64,000 bases of DNA from Flavobacteriales bacterium (GTDB taxonomy: Bacteria > Bacteroidota > Bacteroidia > Flavobacteriales_D > Crocinitomicaceae), in NCBI GenBank assembly GCA_947447525.1, contig CANFJL010000011.1, positions 45,125-109,124 on the forward strand. Reading direction: 5' to 3'. A program made the translations under genes and the position numbers. This document shows, one piece after another, positions 41,837 to 52,028 of the stretch (its first letter is position 1; each line of letters opens with the position of its first letter). Below the pieces are notes generated by a model that searched no databases, was not told the origin of the DNA, and saw only the letters and a program-made list of their open reading frames with translations.

Positions 41837-44671
41837 TTAAATTACAGCGAATTTCAATTGACCAACTTTTCCGTTTTTGGTAGTTCGTAGATAATAAATC
41901 CCTGTACGCACTAGCGGCAAATCAATAGTTACTGTAGTTGCATTTGCAAAGGTACTTAGGATTAATTTTCCGTTTAAGTCATAAACTTCAATTTCCTGAT
42001 TAATTTCCATTCCACTGATATCGAAGCTTCCGTTATTAGGATTGGGAGAAACCTTCACCCCTTGGTAACTTAAATTATCTATGGAAGCACAATCTTGTAC
42101 GGTCATGGTAATAAATCCAGTCCCAATACATCCATTCACATCGGTATAAGTTCCAGTTATTGAGAATTGACCAATACCAGCAACTCCTGGATAGAATTGA
42201 TCACCTGTAACCGCAACTCCGGAGAAAATGGTTCCTACTTGATTGGACGTCAATTGAACCGTAGCATCGGTAACACAAACTAAGTTACTACTAACTCCAG
42301 AAGAAATCGAAACTACTGGAGGTGCTTGAACCGCAATATTCATAGAATAATTACTTGTTCCTGCTGCATTGGTTACTGTAAGCACTACAACATAGTTTCC
42401 TGAGGCTGTATAAGAATAATTTGGATTTTGAAAATTAGATGTATTGTTGTCCCCAAAGTCCCAACTCCAAGTGGTTGGATTGTTACTGCTTAAATCATTA
42501 AAAGTAATTGCTGTTCCTTGGCATATGGTTGAAGAACTCAAGGAGAAAGAGGCTACTGGTGCAACAGGTGCTTGAGCGATATTATACATTACTTTAAAAT
42601 CATCAAAATAAAATCCATCCATATTGGTTCCACCGTCCGACTTCAAAACAAACCTCACTTTAATCACTTGACCAATATAATCGCTTAAATTAATTTCCTC
42701 CAAAACCCAAGTTCCTTGCGTTCCTTCGTACACTGGTTGATTGTTAGGTTGAACACTTCCATTAGCATTGGTTCCATTAACCGTATAATTTCCACATTGA
42801 CCAATCCAGGTTGTTCCACCATCAACAGACACTTGAAATTGCGTATAATCATAATCTGCTTCTATGGCCCACTTTGCATAATATGAAATCATTGCTGCAG
42901 CAGCATTGGTTAAATCGATTGTTGGAATATAGGTGTAAGTTTTATTTGCATTACTTGCATAATTTCCTGTCGGTGAATCCGTGAAAGACTTGCTTGCAGA
43001 AACAAATGTTGAAGTAGTTGTAGACCAGGTGCCTGTCCAATTGGTAACCGTTGTAGCATCTTCAATGGCTTGAACTGTCAATGAACCATAGGTCTTAATT
43101 ATGGTATCCTTTTTTACCCATAAACCATTATCTGTCAACAAGATATATTTTATTTGATTACCAAATTGAATCGCTGGATTTAAGGTATAGGAGATGGCTC
43201 CTGTTGAAGTTTGCATTTGCGCTAAATTATAAACTACAGCAGTACCAACGGTTGCTATATTCAATAAAGGCTGAATGGAAACCGTTACTGGACCCGCTTC
43301 ACGACCTAAACGACGCGCTGAATGATTGAAGTTTCCGCTTAAAGTGGAAATCATGTTTGGATCCGTGTCTTTAACTATGGTGTAATTTTTTGATAAATGC
43401 GCCAAGATAAGATTTGGAAATACCATTTCTTGACAAGTAGCAATAATTTCGGATTGAGGTTGCCAAAAAGCAGTACCTACCTCTGGTGTATGTACGAATA
43501 TCGTATCTTTTTGACCAACACCTATATCTACTTTGTACATATAATCATCAGAATCTCCTGAAGCAGGATATAGTGCAGAACTCTTCATTGAAGTATAACC
43601 ATTGTGTTCTACCATATGATCTGTATGCGCTTGAAAATAATTGTGATGCGGTGCAAATTCAGCGACAGTCGTTCCAATTGGAAATAGAATGTCTTTTGCA
43701 TAAGTGTGTGCATTAAAGGCCATCTCAAAATCATTATTTTGTACCAACCAACGCATGGCTTGTGTCTCAGGTTCTGAAAAAGCGGATGTTCCACAATAAG
43801 TATCATTACTTGTAACCGTTGAAGTTCCCGTTGTTCCCCAACCATAAGAATAGTTGCGATTCAAATCAACACCGTATACGCCGCCTCCATTGTTTCTTCT
43901 ATTCTTTCTCCACATACCACCACCCGTTGGATTAGTAGTTTCATTATAAATATATCCATCAGGGTTAATACACGGAACAAAGTACATTTGAGTATTATTA
44001 ACCAAATAAGCTATTTCGGCACTTGTATTATAATTTTCAAGGACATACCACATAAAAAATATGGTTTCCATCAAACTCATAGGTTCTCTTGCATGATGAA
44101 TAGCAGTATATAGAATTTTTGGTTCTGCTTCGTTTGTGTTTGGATTGTCAGAAATCTTTACATGATATATCGGACGATTTTCGATAGTTAAAAATGTAGA
44201 AATAGGGGCTTTCGCGGTAATTAAATTTGGGTATTGCGCCACCATAGCGTCTAACTCAGCAAGCATTTCGGTATATTTCAAGTAACCTCCCATCGTTCCT
44301 AGATTGAAATTAGTAGGTGTCACAGGAGCTGAATATCCTCCACTTCCTCCTCCTGCACTAGAACATGTTGCATTTTTTAATTCTTGAGATGGGGATTTGT
44401 CCTTTAATAGATCAACATAATATGCTTCAACATCCTCAATTAGAATATCATATTTATATTCTTGCTCTTGCATGATTTCAATTTCTCTTTTAGAAAAATC
44501 TGAGATAAAAAAGACTCCTTCTTTTCTAATTCCATGATCTACAGTAACACCATGTTGACTTAAACGATCCAACTCAAAAGCATTAGCGTAAACTTTAACG
44601 CGTGAATAATTTTGATTGAATGCAATAAAGGAGATAAAAAGCGCAATAGCGGAGAGGAAAATTCTTTTCAT
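41837..44671 (-). CDS. M14 zinc carboxypeptidase with PKD and T9SS domains
   Basis: The 944-aa secreted protein has a signal peptide (IALFISFIAFNQNYS), an N-terminal prodomain-like part, and an M14 peptidase domain (about 130-430) with zinc ligands in YTAIHHAREPMSLMETIFF, NPDGYIYNETTNPTGGGMWR and the later His in MAFNAHTYAKDILFP, and catalytic Glu in VHTPEVGTAFWQP. Then come a jelly-roll-like domain (about 540-700), a PKD domain (TWSWDFGDNNTSNFQNPNYS) and a T9SS type A tail (VKVSPNPNNGSFDISG; TGIYYLRTTKNGKVGQLKF). It is an extracellular carboxypeptidase; specificity cannot be read from the sequence. Confidence 0.92.
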   Translation of the reverse strand: MKRIFLSAIALFISFIAFNQNYSRVKVYANAFELDRLSQHGVTVDHGIRKEGVFFISDFSKREIEIMQEQEYKYDILIEDVEAYYVDLLKDKSPSQELKNATCSSAGGGSGGYSAPVTPTNFNLGTMGGYLKYTEMLAELDAMVAQYPNLITAKAPISTFLTIENRPIYHVKISDNPNTNEAEPKILYTAIHHAREPMSLMETIFFMWYVLENYNTSAEIAYLVNNTQMYFVPCINPDGYIYNETTNPTGGGMWRKNRRNNGGGVYGVDLNRNYSYGWGTTGTSTVTSNDTYCGTSAFSEPETQAMRWLVQNNDFEMAFNAHTYAKDILFPIGTTVAEFAPHHNYFQAHTDHMVEHNGYTSMKSSALYPASGDSDDYMYKVDIGVGQKDTIFVHTPEVGTAFWQPQSEIIATCQEMVFPNLILAHLSKNYTIVKDTDPNMISTLSGNFNHSARRLGREAGPVTVSIQPLLNIATVGTAVVYNLAQMQTSTGAISYTLNPAIQFGNQIKYILLTDNGLWVKKDTIIKTYGSLTVQAIEDATTVTNWTGTWSTTTSTFVSASKSFTDSPTGNYASNANKTYTYIPTIDLTNAAAAMISYYAKWAIEADYDYTQFQVSVDGGTTWIGQCGNYTVNGTNANGSVQPNNQPVYEGTQGTWVLEEINLSDYIGQVIKVRFVLKSDGGTNMDGFYFDDFKVMYNIAQAPVAPVASFSLSSSTICQGTAITFNDLSSNNPTTWSWDFGDNNTSNFQNPNYSYTASGNYVVVLTVTNAAGTSNYSMNIAVQAPPVVSISSGVSSNLVCVTDATVQLTSNQVGTIFSGVAVTGDQFYPGVAGIGQFSITGTYTDVNGCIGTGFITMTVQDCASIDNLSYQGVKVSPNPNNGSFDISGMEINQEIEVYDLNGKLILSTFANATTVTIDLPLVRTGIYYLRTTKNGKVGQLKFAVI

Positions 44672-44822
44672 AATTGTCGAAATAAGAAAACAAATAAACG
44701 AATTAATATCTTTTTAAAGGATTAAAAGTATGATTTAATTCTGACTTTTTAGGCAACTTAAAGTAGAAAATTGAGTTAAAGAAATAGTAAAATCTAACAA
44801 ATCGCTGTAATTTAGCTAAAGC

Positions 44823-47800
44823 GTGCAGAAACTACTTTTAATATTTTTCATTTTCAATTTCGCTTGTAGCTTCGGACAAGATATTTGGATCACACCAAAT
44901 AAAGGTCAGTGGGATGAGCGGATTGAATATAGCGTTGATATTAATCAAGGGAAATTACTTCTTTTACCTACTGGAATCTGTTACCACCTCAGCAATCAAA
45001 TGCACCATCCGCATGAGGAAGATATTGAGGAGACAGAAAAGCCAAAAGCACATGCTATTTTTCAAAACTTTATCGGGGCCAATGCGCTCGGAATTCGCAC
45101 AGAAAAAGACTCCTCTTCACATTATTCCAATTTCTTTATTGGAGCTGAAAAATCTAAGTGGAAATCAAATATTTTTAGTATAAAAAGAGTCGAGAAAAAA
45201 GATTTTTACCCTGGAATCGATTTGTATTATTTGGGTGAAAACGGACAATTATCTTATAATTTCATATTGGAAGCATATGCCAATTCAGAGCAGATAAAAT
45301 ATTCATTTGAAGGCGCTGATTCTGTATTTATTGATGCTTCAGGCGCCTTACATATTTTGCATAGTTTAGGTGAAATTATTCATTCTAAACCCATCGCTTG
45401 GACCATCAATTCAAATGGTAAAAAAACAAAAGTTATAAGCGCTTTCGAAATCAACTCTGGAGAAATCTCTTTTGTTTTTCCAAAAGGTTATGCAAAAGAT
45501 GAAATGTTATTTATAGATCCTAGCTTAACCTTCTCCACATTTTCTGGATCAACTACAGACAATTGGGGCTTCACCGCAACGCCTGATTTGGCCGGTAATT
45601 TATTTGGAGGAGGCATTGCATTTGGAACAGGTTATCCAACAACTACTGGTGCTTATGACCCTAGCTTTAATTCCGGAACGGGAAGTTATCCTATGGATAT
45701 TGGGATAACCAAGTTTAATTCCAATGGAACAGCCCTACTGTATTCTACTTATTTGGGTGGCAACGGAAATGAAACTCCACAAAGTATTGTAGCAGCACCT
45801 AACGGGGATTTATTCCTCTATGGAACCACCTCCTCTAGTAATTTTCCGATGGCTGGAAATAGTTATGACAATACCTTTAATGGAGGTGCCTATGCTTTAG
45901 AAAATTCACTTGAATTTAATGGTTCAGATATCTATGTTGCAAAATTAAGTGCAAACGGAACCAGCTTGTTGGCTTCAACTTATATTGGTGGATCTGGTAT
46001 CGATGGACTCAATACCAATGCACTGCACTATAATTATGGCGATCAATTCAGAGGGGAAATTATTTTAGATCCAAGCGGGAATGTTTATATTGCCAGTACC
46101 ACTGCTTCCGCAAATTTCCCTACTGTTTCTGGATATTCTGCCATTTTGAATGGCACACAAGACGCGGTGATTTTTAAATTTAATAACCTCTTAAGTACCT
46201 TACAATGGAGTACCTATTTTGGAGGAAACGGAATGGAATCTGGAAATTCTATTGACTTTTCAGCAGGAGCATTGTATATTGCTGGCGGGACAACATCTCC
46301 AAATTTCCCCGGAGTCACCTCAGCAATGGGCAATGACAACACTTTTAATGGCGGTTTGAGTGATGGGTATACCATTCGATTGAATCCATCTAACGGAACT
46401 TTAATGAATGCCACATTTATGGGTTTGGGTGAATATGATCAAACTTACTTCGTAAGAACAGATTTAAACGGAAGTGTTTATGTTTATGGACAAACGGAAT
46501 CTGCATGGCCAATTACGCCCGGTTGTTACGGGAACATAAACTCAGGACAATTTATTAGGAAATATGATGCAACGCTGTCCACTATTAATTGGTCCAGCAT
46601 GTTTGGTGCAGGATCTGGACATGTGGAAATTTCTCCTACGGCCTTTTTAATTTCCGATTGTTTTGACATCTATATTGCAGGATGGGGAGGCGTATTAAAT
46701 GCCAATCCAAGTGTGAGTCAAGCGTTAAATTCTACTACCAATGGATTTCAATGTACCCCAAATGGTTATCAAACAATAACCAATGGAAATAATTTTTACC
46801 TATCTGTTTTTGGTCAAGATGCGGCCAGTTTAAAGTACGCAACATTCATGGGCGGACAAACCGGAAGTTCCAATCATGTGGATGGAGGAACAAGTCGATT
46901 CGATAAATCAGGAAGAATCTACCATGCTGTTTGTGGCGCTTGCGGAGGTAATAATTTTGGGTTTACCTCTACTCCTGGAAGTTGGTCTCCTCAAAATCCT
47001 AGTCCAAATTGCAATTTAGCCTGTTTCAAATTTGAGTTAAGCACAATTACCGCAATAGTTGCTCAGCCTTCACCATTAATTTGTATTCCTTTACCTGTTA
47101 TTTTTAATAATACCAGTCAAAACGGTAATACTTTTGCTTGGAATTTTGGTGATGGCGGGAGTTCAAATGCCTTCCAACCGACGCATTATTATACCAACCC
47201 TGGAATTTATAATGTGCAATTAATTGTTTCTGATTCTATTGGTTGTTTTACACCTGACACTGCAAATTTTACTGTTAATATTGGAGATTTTCAAGGAGGT
47301 GTAACACTTCCTCCAAGTGAGATTTGTCCAGGTCAAAGTTATCAATTAGATGCCTTTGGTGGTAGTTCTTATCTTTGGTCTCCTGCTGGAGTGTTGGATA
47401 ATCCAAATATTCCCAATCCTATTGCAACGATTTATAGTAATACAACATTTACTGTAGTCATCTCAGATAGTTGTGGCTCTGATACTCTACAATTAGATTT
47501 ATTGGTCTTTCAGAACAATTTAAGTATATCCAACGACACTTCTATTTGTATAGGAAATCAAGTAAATTTATTCGCTATAGGCGCTGGTACCATTAGTTGG
47601 TCGCCTGGGACATACTTGGACAATAATACAAGTTTTACACCTATATCGACACCCGACACTACCATAATTTACATTGCTACTTTAACGAGTCCTAATGGTT
47701 GTGTTTTAACAGATACCACTCAAATTTTCGTGTTTGACAATCCTCCTACCTCAACTTTACAAGACAGTTTAATTATGTGTCAAGGAGGTGTTTTAAATAT

Positions 47801-48695
47801 TCAAGTATCAGGTGCGGATAGTTATAATTGGTATCCCAATGCATACATTAATCCAATTTTTGGTCCGAACGTTCAAGTTTATCCTCCGAGCAGTCAGTAT
47901 TATTTTTGTGACTTAAGCAATGCCTGTGGAACGGTTACAGACTCTATATTCATTGAGGTATTAAGTGCTTCAGTTACAGCAGGAAATGACACCGTAATAT
48001 GTCCCGGAGAAACGGCGAACCTTTGGGCTTCAGGTGCAGTAAATTATCAATGGACACCAGCGAGTAGCATCATTAATTCGACCGGGAATACTGTTCTTGT
48101 ACAACCCAATTCAACAACACAATACAGAGTTATTGGGACGGATATCAATAATTGTAAGGATACGGCTTATGTACAAGTGGTTCTTCACCCTCAACCCTCA
48201 TTACAAGTAACTCCAAGTGTGCAGGCATTTTATGGCGATTTGATTCAACTCAATGCAAGTGCTAATCAGGCAGGTAGTTTTGTGTGGTCGCCCCCTGAAT
48301 TTTTATCTTGTATCAATTGTTCGGATCCAATTGCTAATCCAGATCATGACATGACCTATTATGTGTTTTTTACAGATATTAATGGATGTCAAGTCAATCA
48401 GCTGGTCAATATCTCGTATGATGCCGTAGTTTATGTTCCCAATACTTTTATTCCAGATGAAAATGGTAGAAATGATACTTTTCATGTTTATGGAGGAAAT
48501 ATCAGCAAATTAAACTTGATGATATTTGACCGATGGGGAGAATTAATTTGTGAATTAAAAACACAAGATGAATTTTGGGATGGAAAGTATAAGGGGAAAA
48601 TTTGTCAAGATGGAACCTATACATGGAAATTAATTTATGAAGACAAACAGTTTAAAAAGTATGAATTAACAGGACATGTTAACTTAATTCGTTAG
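44823..48695 (+). CDS. Giant secreted protein with DUF7948, SBBP repeats and gliding-motility-type (type B) C-terminal domain
   Basis: The 1290-aa product starts with GTG (no near in-frame ATG) and a signal peptide (LLLIFFIFNFACSFGQ). An N-terminal DUF7948-like domain (WITPNKGQWDERIEYSVDIN) is followed by SBBP beta-propeller repeats (ALLYSTYLGGNGNETPQSIV; LLASTYIGGSGIDGLN; LQWSTYFGGNGMESG), a PKD domain (FAWNFGDGGSSNAFQPTHYY), several Ig-like units and the type B tail (VYVPNTFIPDENGRNDTFHV; NLMIFDRWGELICEL; DGTYTWKLIYEDKQ). Type B cargo is thought to depend on PorP/SprF partners, and such a gene lies at 56 kb. It is probably an adhesin. Confidence 0.92.
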   Translation: MQKLLLIFFIFNFACSFGQDIWITPNKGQWDERIEYSVDINQGKLLLLPTGICYHLSNQMHHPHEEDIEETEKPKAHAIFQNFIGANALGIRTEKDSSSHYSNFFIGAEKSKWKSNIFSIKRVEKKDFYPGIDLYYLGENGQLSYNFILEAYANSEQIKYSFEGADSVFIDASGALHILHSLGEIIHSKPIAWTINSNGKKTKVISAFEINSGEISFVFPKGYAKDEMLFIDPSLTFSTFSGSTTDNWGFTATPDLAGNLFGGGIAFGTGYPTTTGAYDPSFNSGTGSYPMDIGITKFNSNGTALLYSTYLGGNGNETPQSIVAAPNGDLFLYGTTSSSNFPMAGNSYDNTFNGGAYALENSLEFNGSDIYVAKLSANGTSLLASTYIGGSGIDGLNTNALHYNYGDQFRGEIILDPSGNVYIASTTASANFPTVSGYSAILNGTQDAVIFKFNNLLSTLQWSTYFGGNGMESGNSIDFSAGALYIAGGTTSPNFPGVTSAMGNDNTFNGGLSDGYTIRLNPSNGTLMNATFMGLGEYDQTYFVRTDLNGSVYVYGQTESAWPITPGCYGNINSGQFIRKYDATLSTINWSSMFGAGSGHVEISPTAFLISDCFDIYIAGWGGVLNANPSVSQALNSTTNGFQCTPNGYQTITNGNNFYLSVFGQDAASLKYATFMGGQTGSSNHVDGGTSRFDKSGRIYHAVCGACGGNNFGFTSTPGSWSPQNPSPNCNLACFKFELSTITAIVAQPSPLICIPLPVIFNNTSQNGNTFAWNFGDGGSSNAFQPTHYYTNPGIYNVQLIVSDSIGCFTPDTANFTVNIGDFQGGVTLPPSEICPGQSYQLDAFGGSSYLWSPAGVLDNPNIPNPIATIYSNTTFTVVISDSCGSDTLQLDLLVFQNNLSISNDTSICIGNQVNLFAIGAGTISWSPGTYLDNNTSFTPISTPDTTIIYIATLTSPNGCVLTDTTQIFVFDNPPTSTLQDSLIMCQGGVLNIQVSGADSYNWYPNAYINPIFGPNVQVYPPSSQYYFCDLSNACGTVTDSIFIEVLSASVTAGNDTVICPGETANLWASGAVNYQWTPASSIINSTGNTVLVQPNSTTQYRVIGTDINNCKDTAYVQVVLHPQPSLQVTPSVQAFYGDLIQLNASANQAGSFVWSPPEFLSCINCSDPIANPDHDMTYYVFFTDINGCQVNQLVNISYDAVVYVPNTFIPDENGRNDTFHVYGGNISKLNLMIFDRWGELICELKTQDEFWDGKYKGKICQDGTYTWKLIYEDKQFKKYELTGHVNLIR

Positions 48696-48716
48696 TCAAT
48701 ATTCTTAAAATTAGCG

Positions 48717-48724
48717 TAACTTTG
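48717..48724 (+). promoter_or_regulatory. Candidate -7 promoter box for the MBL hydrolase
   Basis: TAACTTTG matches TAnnTTTG and stands 8 nt before the ATG at 48733, giving a leader of a few nucleotides. Confidence 0.45.
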
Positions 48725-48732
48725 TGTTGACT

Positions 48733-49380
48733 ATGGCCCTTAAAATTCAATGTTTCACCTTCAATGGCTTTCAGGAAAACTCTTATGTAATTTCTGACCA
48801 AAATGGCACTGGAATCATTATTGATCCCGGATGTTATTCAAGAGACGAAGAAAATGAACTGGCCGCTTACCTATCAGATAATCATATTATTCCTATAGCG
48901 CTTTTAAACACGCATGCTCATATTGATCATGTACTTGGGAATTCATTTGTAAAGGACAACTATAAAATACCCTTTTATCTGCACAAAGATGATACTGGAA
49001 CTTTAGATGCAGTGCGTCAATACGCATCCTTGTATGGTTTTGACGGCTACAAAACATCTCCTATTGCAGACATGGAATTGAAACATGGAATGAATTTAGT
49101 TTTCGGAGAAATGAAAATTAAAGTCTTACACACCCCTGGACATGCCCCTGGTCATGTGATTTTTTATTTTGAAGAAGAAGGATTTGTGATCAATGGCGAT
49201 GTGCTTTTTAATGGGAGTTTTGGTAGAGTTGATTTACCAGGAGGAAATATCGACATATTAAAAGAAAGTATTTTTGAGCACTTATTTACCTTACCAGAAG
49301 CAACAATAGTCTATTGTGGACACGGTCCATCTACCACAATTGGCAGAGAAAAAAGAGACAACTATATTCATCAATTTTAG
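48733..49380 (+). CDS. MBL-fold metallo-hydrolase, glyoxalase II-like
   Basis: The 215-aa protein has the zinc motif ALLNTHAHIDHVLGN (HxHxDH), a later His in LHTPGHAPGHVIFYF, an Asp ligand in FVINGDVLFNGSFGR and the C-terminal His in IVYCGHGPSTTIGREK. This arrangement matches the hydroxyacylglutathione-hydrolase/YcbL-like group, which splits thioesters; the physiological substrate is uncertain. I use the ATG at 48733; the track start at 48724 is GTG within the promoter box. Its stop is followed after 5 bp by the glycosyltransferase TTG start. Confidence 0.9.
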   Translation: MALKIQCFTFNGFQENSYVISDQNGTGIIIDPGCYSRDEENELAAYLSDNHIIPIALLNTHAHIDHVLGNSFVKDNYKIPFYLHKDDTGTLDAVRQYASLYGFDGYKTSPIADMELKHGMNLVFGEMKIKVLHTPGHAPGHVIFYFEEEGFVINGDVLFNGSFGRVDLPGGNIDILKESIFEHLFTLPEATIVYCGHGPSTTIGREKRDNYIHQF

Positions 49381-49385
49381 TCGCT

Positions 49386-50489
49386 TTGAGGATAGGCATA
49401 AATACACGGCATTTACTTCCAAATAAATTGGAAGGCTTTGGTCAATACACCTTAGAGATTGTAAGCAGGCTAATCAAAAATCACCCTGAACATGAATTCG
49501 TCCTTTTTTTTGATCGTGAAAAAGACGCACAATTCGATTTTGGTAGTAGGGTAACAACGGTAGTATTATCACCTGCGGCAAGACATCCCATATTGTACCT
49601 TATTTGGTTTGAAATCTTACTTCCTCGCGCACTCAAAAAACATAAAATAGATCTATTTTTCTCTCCTGATGGTTATGCTTCCTTGCGCAGTACAGTTCAA
49701 CAAATTATAGTCATTCACGATATTAACTTTGAGCACAATCCTAAAGATTTACCAAGTATATTGGGAAAATATTTGCGGTCTTTCTTTCCGAAATTCGCTA
49801 AAAAAGCGGCTAAAATCATTACTGTTTCTGAGTACTCCAAACAAGACATTGCAAAAAGCTATCAAATAGACCCATCGAAGATTGAAGTGATTTACAATGC
49901 CGCGAATTCAAATTATAAGCCTATAAGTCAAGAAGAACAAGTGTTGGTGAAACAGCAATTTACTGAAGGTGCAGATTTTTTATTATTTGTCGGTTCCTTG
50001 CATCCAAGAAAAAACATACAGCGTTTGATAAGTGCTTTTGAACTCATCCATAAAGAACATCCAGAATTGAAACTTCTGATTGTTGGGGCAAATATGTGGA
50101 GGGGATCATCCCTTGCTTTAGATCCAGAAATTAAAAATCATGTTCACTTTACAGGTCATTTGAATCAAGAACTACTCACTAAAGTAATGGCCTCGGCACT
50201 GATGCTCACTTATGTTCCCTATTTTGAGGGCTTTGGAATACCCATGGTGGAAGCTATGAATTGCGGGACAGTTGTTTTGGCTTCTCGCGCAACTTGTTTG
50301 CCTGAGATTGCAGGAGATGCTGCTTACTTGGTTGATCCTTTCGATATAAATGACATTGCAAAAGGAATTAATCGACTTATTGAAGACGAAGGTTTACGAA
50401 CGGAATTAAGTAAGAAAGGATTGCAGCGTAGCGCTTATTTTTCGTGGGATAAAGCCGCAGAAGAGGTTGCTAAAGTGCTTGAATTGTAA
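49386..50489 (+). CDS. Glycosyltransferase family 1/4
   Basis: The 367-aa GT-B enzyme has an N-terminal domain starting RIGINTRHLLPNKLEGFGQY, a donor-binding LLFVGSLHPRKNIQRLISAF, HVHFTGHLNQELLTKVMASA and the E(x7)E-type motif YVPYFEGFGIPMVEAMNCGT. It transfers a sugar from a nucleotide donor, probably in surface polysaccharide or lipid glycosylation. The track start (49314) overlaps the hydrolase by 67 nt. The TTG at 49386 gives the family-typical beginning (M)RIGINTRHL, so I use it; no ATG is available nearby. Confidence 0.88.
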   Translation: MRIGINTRHLLPNKLEGFGQYTLEIVSRLIKNHPEHEFVLFFDREKDAQFDFGSRVTTVVLSPAARHPILYLIWFEILLPRALKKHKIDLFFSPDGYASLRSTVQQIIVIHDINFEHNPKDLPSILGKYLRSFFPKFAKKAAKIITVSEYSKQDIAKSYQIDPSKIEVIYNAANSNYKPISQEEQVLVKQQFTEGADFLLFVGSLHPRKNIQRLISAFELIHKEHPELKLLIVGANMWRGSSLALDPEIKNHVHFTGHLNQELLTKVMASALMLTYVPYFEGFGIPMVEAMNCGTVVLASRATCLPEIAGDAAYLVDPFDINDIAKGINRLIEDEGLRTELSKKGLQRSAYFSWDKAAEEVAKVLEL

Positions 50490-50972
50490 TCACTTCAAGC
50501 ATTTAAAATAATCAAAAGGCTCCAAACAAATGAGGCATTGATAATGTGCTTTGCAGGCTGTACTTCCAAAAAGGCTTACCATTTTCGTGCTTCTTGACTT
50601 GCATTTTGGACAAGGAACAACGGTTGGCGCAGAGAATAAAACACTTTTATCCACCTCATGTTCAGGAGGAGCAATGCCATAATTTCTTAGGTTTTCCCTT
50701 CCTTTTGCACTGATCCAATCGGTTGTCCATGCGGGAGATAATTCATTGACGACTAGGCAAGAAATTCCTTCTTTCGAAAGTCTAATTTTAATTTCTTCTT
50801 CAATAACTTGCATTGCAGGACAACCACTGTAAGTTGGGGTAATTGTAATTTTCCAGGTCGAATCTAGCTGTTCAACATTTCGAACAATTCCTAAATCGAT
50901 TATTGAAAGTACAGGAATTTCTGGATCTTTAACCTCCTCTAAGAATACATAAATATCCTCAGGACTTACCAT
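50490..50972 (-). CDS. paaD: Phenylacetyl-CoA epoxidase maturation subunit PaaD
   Basis: The 160-aa protein has an N-terminal MIP18/DUF59 domain (VKDPEIPVLSIIDLGIVRNV; ITPTYSGCPAMQVIEEEI) and a C-terminal Cys-rich zinc-ribbon-like part (VPCPKCKSRSTKMVSLFGST; YQCLICLEPFDYFKC). PaaD is needed for metal or Fe-S maturation of the epoxidase. It overlaps paaC by 7 nt and is the last gene of the paaABCD operon. Its stop abuts that of the convergent glycosyltransferase. Confidence 0.95.
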   Translation of the reverse strand: MVSPEDIYVFLEEVKDPEIPVLSIIDLGIVRNVEQLDSTWKITITPTYSGCPAMQVIEEEIKIRLSKEGISCLVVNELSPAWTTDWISAKGRENLRNYGIAPPEHEVDKSVLFSAPTVVPCPKCKSRSTKMVSLFGSTACKAHYQCLICLEPFDYFKCLK

Positions 50973-51712
50973 TCCATATTAGGATATACGCGTTGCATAA
51001 ACTGCAACTCTGATAACAAATAACCCATATGTTCAGAATGCACGCCTTTTCGTCCGCCTTCAAATTGCCAATTATTGGTTGGGATTTGTAAAGTTGCCAA
51101 ATCAAGCACTGTATTTACTTCTTGCAGCCAGAGAGATTTTAAGTCACTTAAATCAGGAAGAATTCCTTGTTTGGTAAGTACCTCATCTGAAGCATCAACA
51201 TAAAATAACTCATCGGTATAACGCCATAAATTATTCAATGAATTTTGAACTCTTTTATGCGATTCATCCGTTCCATCGCCGAGTCTTATGACCCATTCGG
51301 CTGAATGTTTGAAATGATATCGTGTTTCCTTTAATGACTTTTCTGCAATAGCGGCTAATTGTTTATCAGTAGAATTTTGCAGACGCTCGAATAGTAATTT
51401 TCTATAAGCATCAAATAAAAACTGACGCATCATGGTATCTCCGAAATCGCCATTTTTTTGTTCAACCAATAACAGATTTTTATAATCTTTTTCCAATCTC
51501 AAAAAAGCCAAAGCATCTCCGTCTCTTCCTTTACATTCGACCTCCCCAGCATAATTCAATACGCTAATTGCTTGACCAATTAAATCCAAAGAAATATTTG
51601 TCATGGCGATGTCTTCTTCTAAAATTGGGCCGTGACCACACCATTCAGCTAGTCGTTGTCCAAGAATAAGACTGTCATCTCCAAGTCTCAATAAGTAATT
51701 AAATTTTTCCAA
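50966..51712 (-). CDS. paaC: Phenylacetyl-CoA epoxidase subunit PaaC
   Basis: The 248-aa structural subunit has LLRLGDDSLILGQRLAEWCG (PaaC beginning), EDIAMTNISLDLIGQAISVL, RYHFKHSAEWVIRLGDGTDE (ferritin-like helices with remnant ligands) and a C-terminal SEHMGYLLSELQFMQRVYPN. PaaC forms the dimer with PaaA that makes up the PaaABCE multicomponent monooxygenase, epoxidising the ring of phenylacetyl-CoA. It follows paaB with an 11-bp gap. Confidence 0.96.
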   Translation of the reverse strand: MEKFNYLLRLGDDSLILGQRLAEWCGHGPILEEDIAMTNISLDLIGQAISVLNYAGEVECKGRDGDALAFLRLEKDYKNLLLVEQKNGDFGDTMMRQFLFDAYRKLLFERLQNSTDKQLAAIAEKSLKETRYHFKHSAEWVIRLGDGTDESHKRVQNSLNNLWRYTDELFYVDASDEVLTKQGILPDLSDLKSLWLQEVNTVLDLATLQIPTNNWQFEGGRKGVHSEHMGYLLSELQFMQRVYPNMEW

Positions 51713-51723
51713 AACAGCAGTAG

Positions 51724-52011
51724 TTACATGTGAGAAATGCCATCTGGCACATCATAAAAAGTTGGATGACGATACACTTTATCGTCAGCTGGCTCAAACA
51801 ATTCAGGAGATTCACTTGGATCAGACGCAACAATATTATTGGATAATACCACCCAAATTGAAATTCCTTCAGACCTGCGGGTGTAAACATCCCTAGCATT
51901 TTCAACAGCCAATTGAGCATCTGGAGCTCTCAAACTGCCTACATGTTTGTGATTTAATCCTTTTTTGCTTCTAATGAAGACTTCCCAAAGGGGCCATTCT
52001 TGTTGCGACAT
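51724..52011 (-). CDS. paaB: Phenylacetyl-CoA epoxidase subunit PaaB
   Basis: The 95-aa protein begins WPLWEVFIRSKKGLNHKHVG, typical for PaaB, and contains SLRAPDAQLAVENARDVYTR and WVVLSNNIVASDP. PaaB bridges the PaaAC dimers in the epoxidase. It lies 17 bp after paaA and 11 bp before paaC. The overlapping ORF at 51699-51920 is a shadow. Confidence 0.96.
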   Translation of the reverse strand: MSQQEWPLWEVFIRSKKGLNHKHVGSLRAPDAQLAVENARDVYTRRSEGISIWVVLSNNIVASDPSESPELFEPADDKVYRHPTFYDVPDGISHM

Positions 52012-52028
52012 GGTATATATTTTAAATT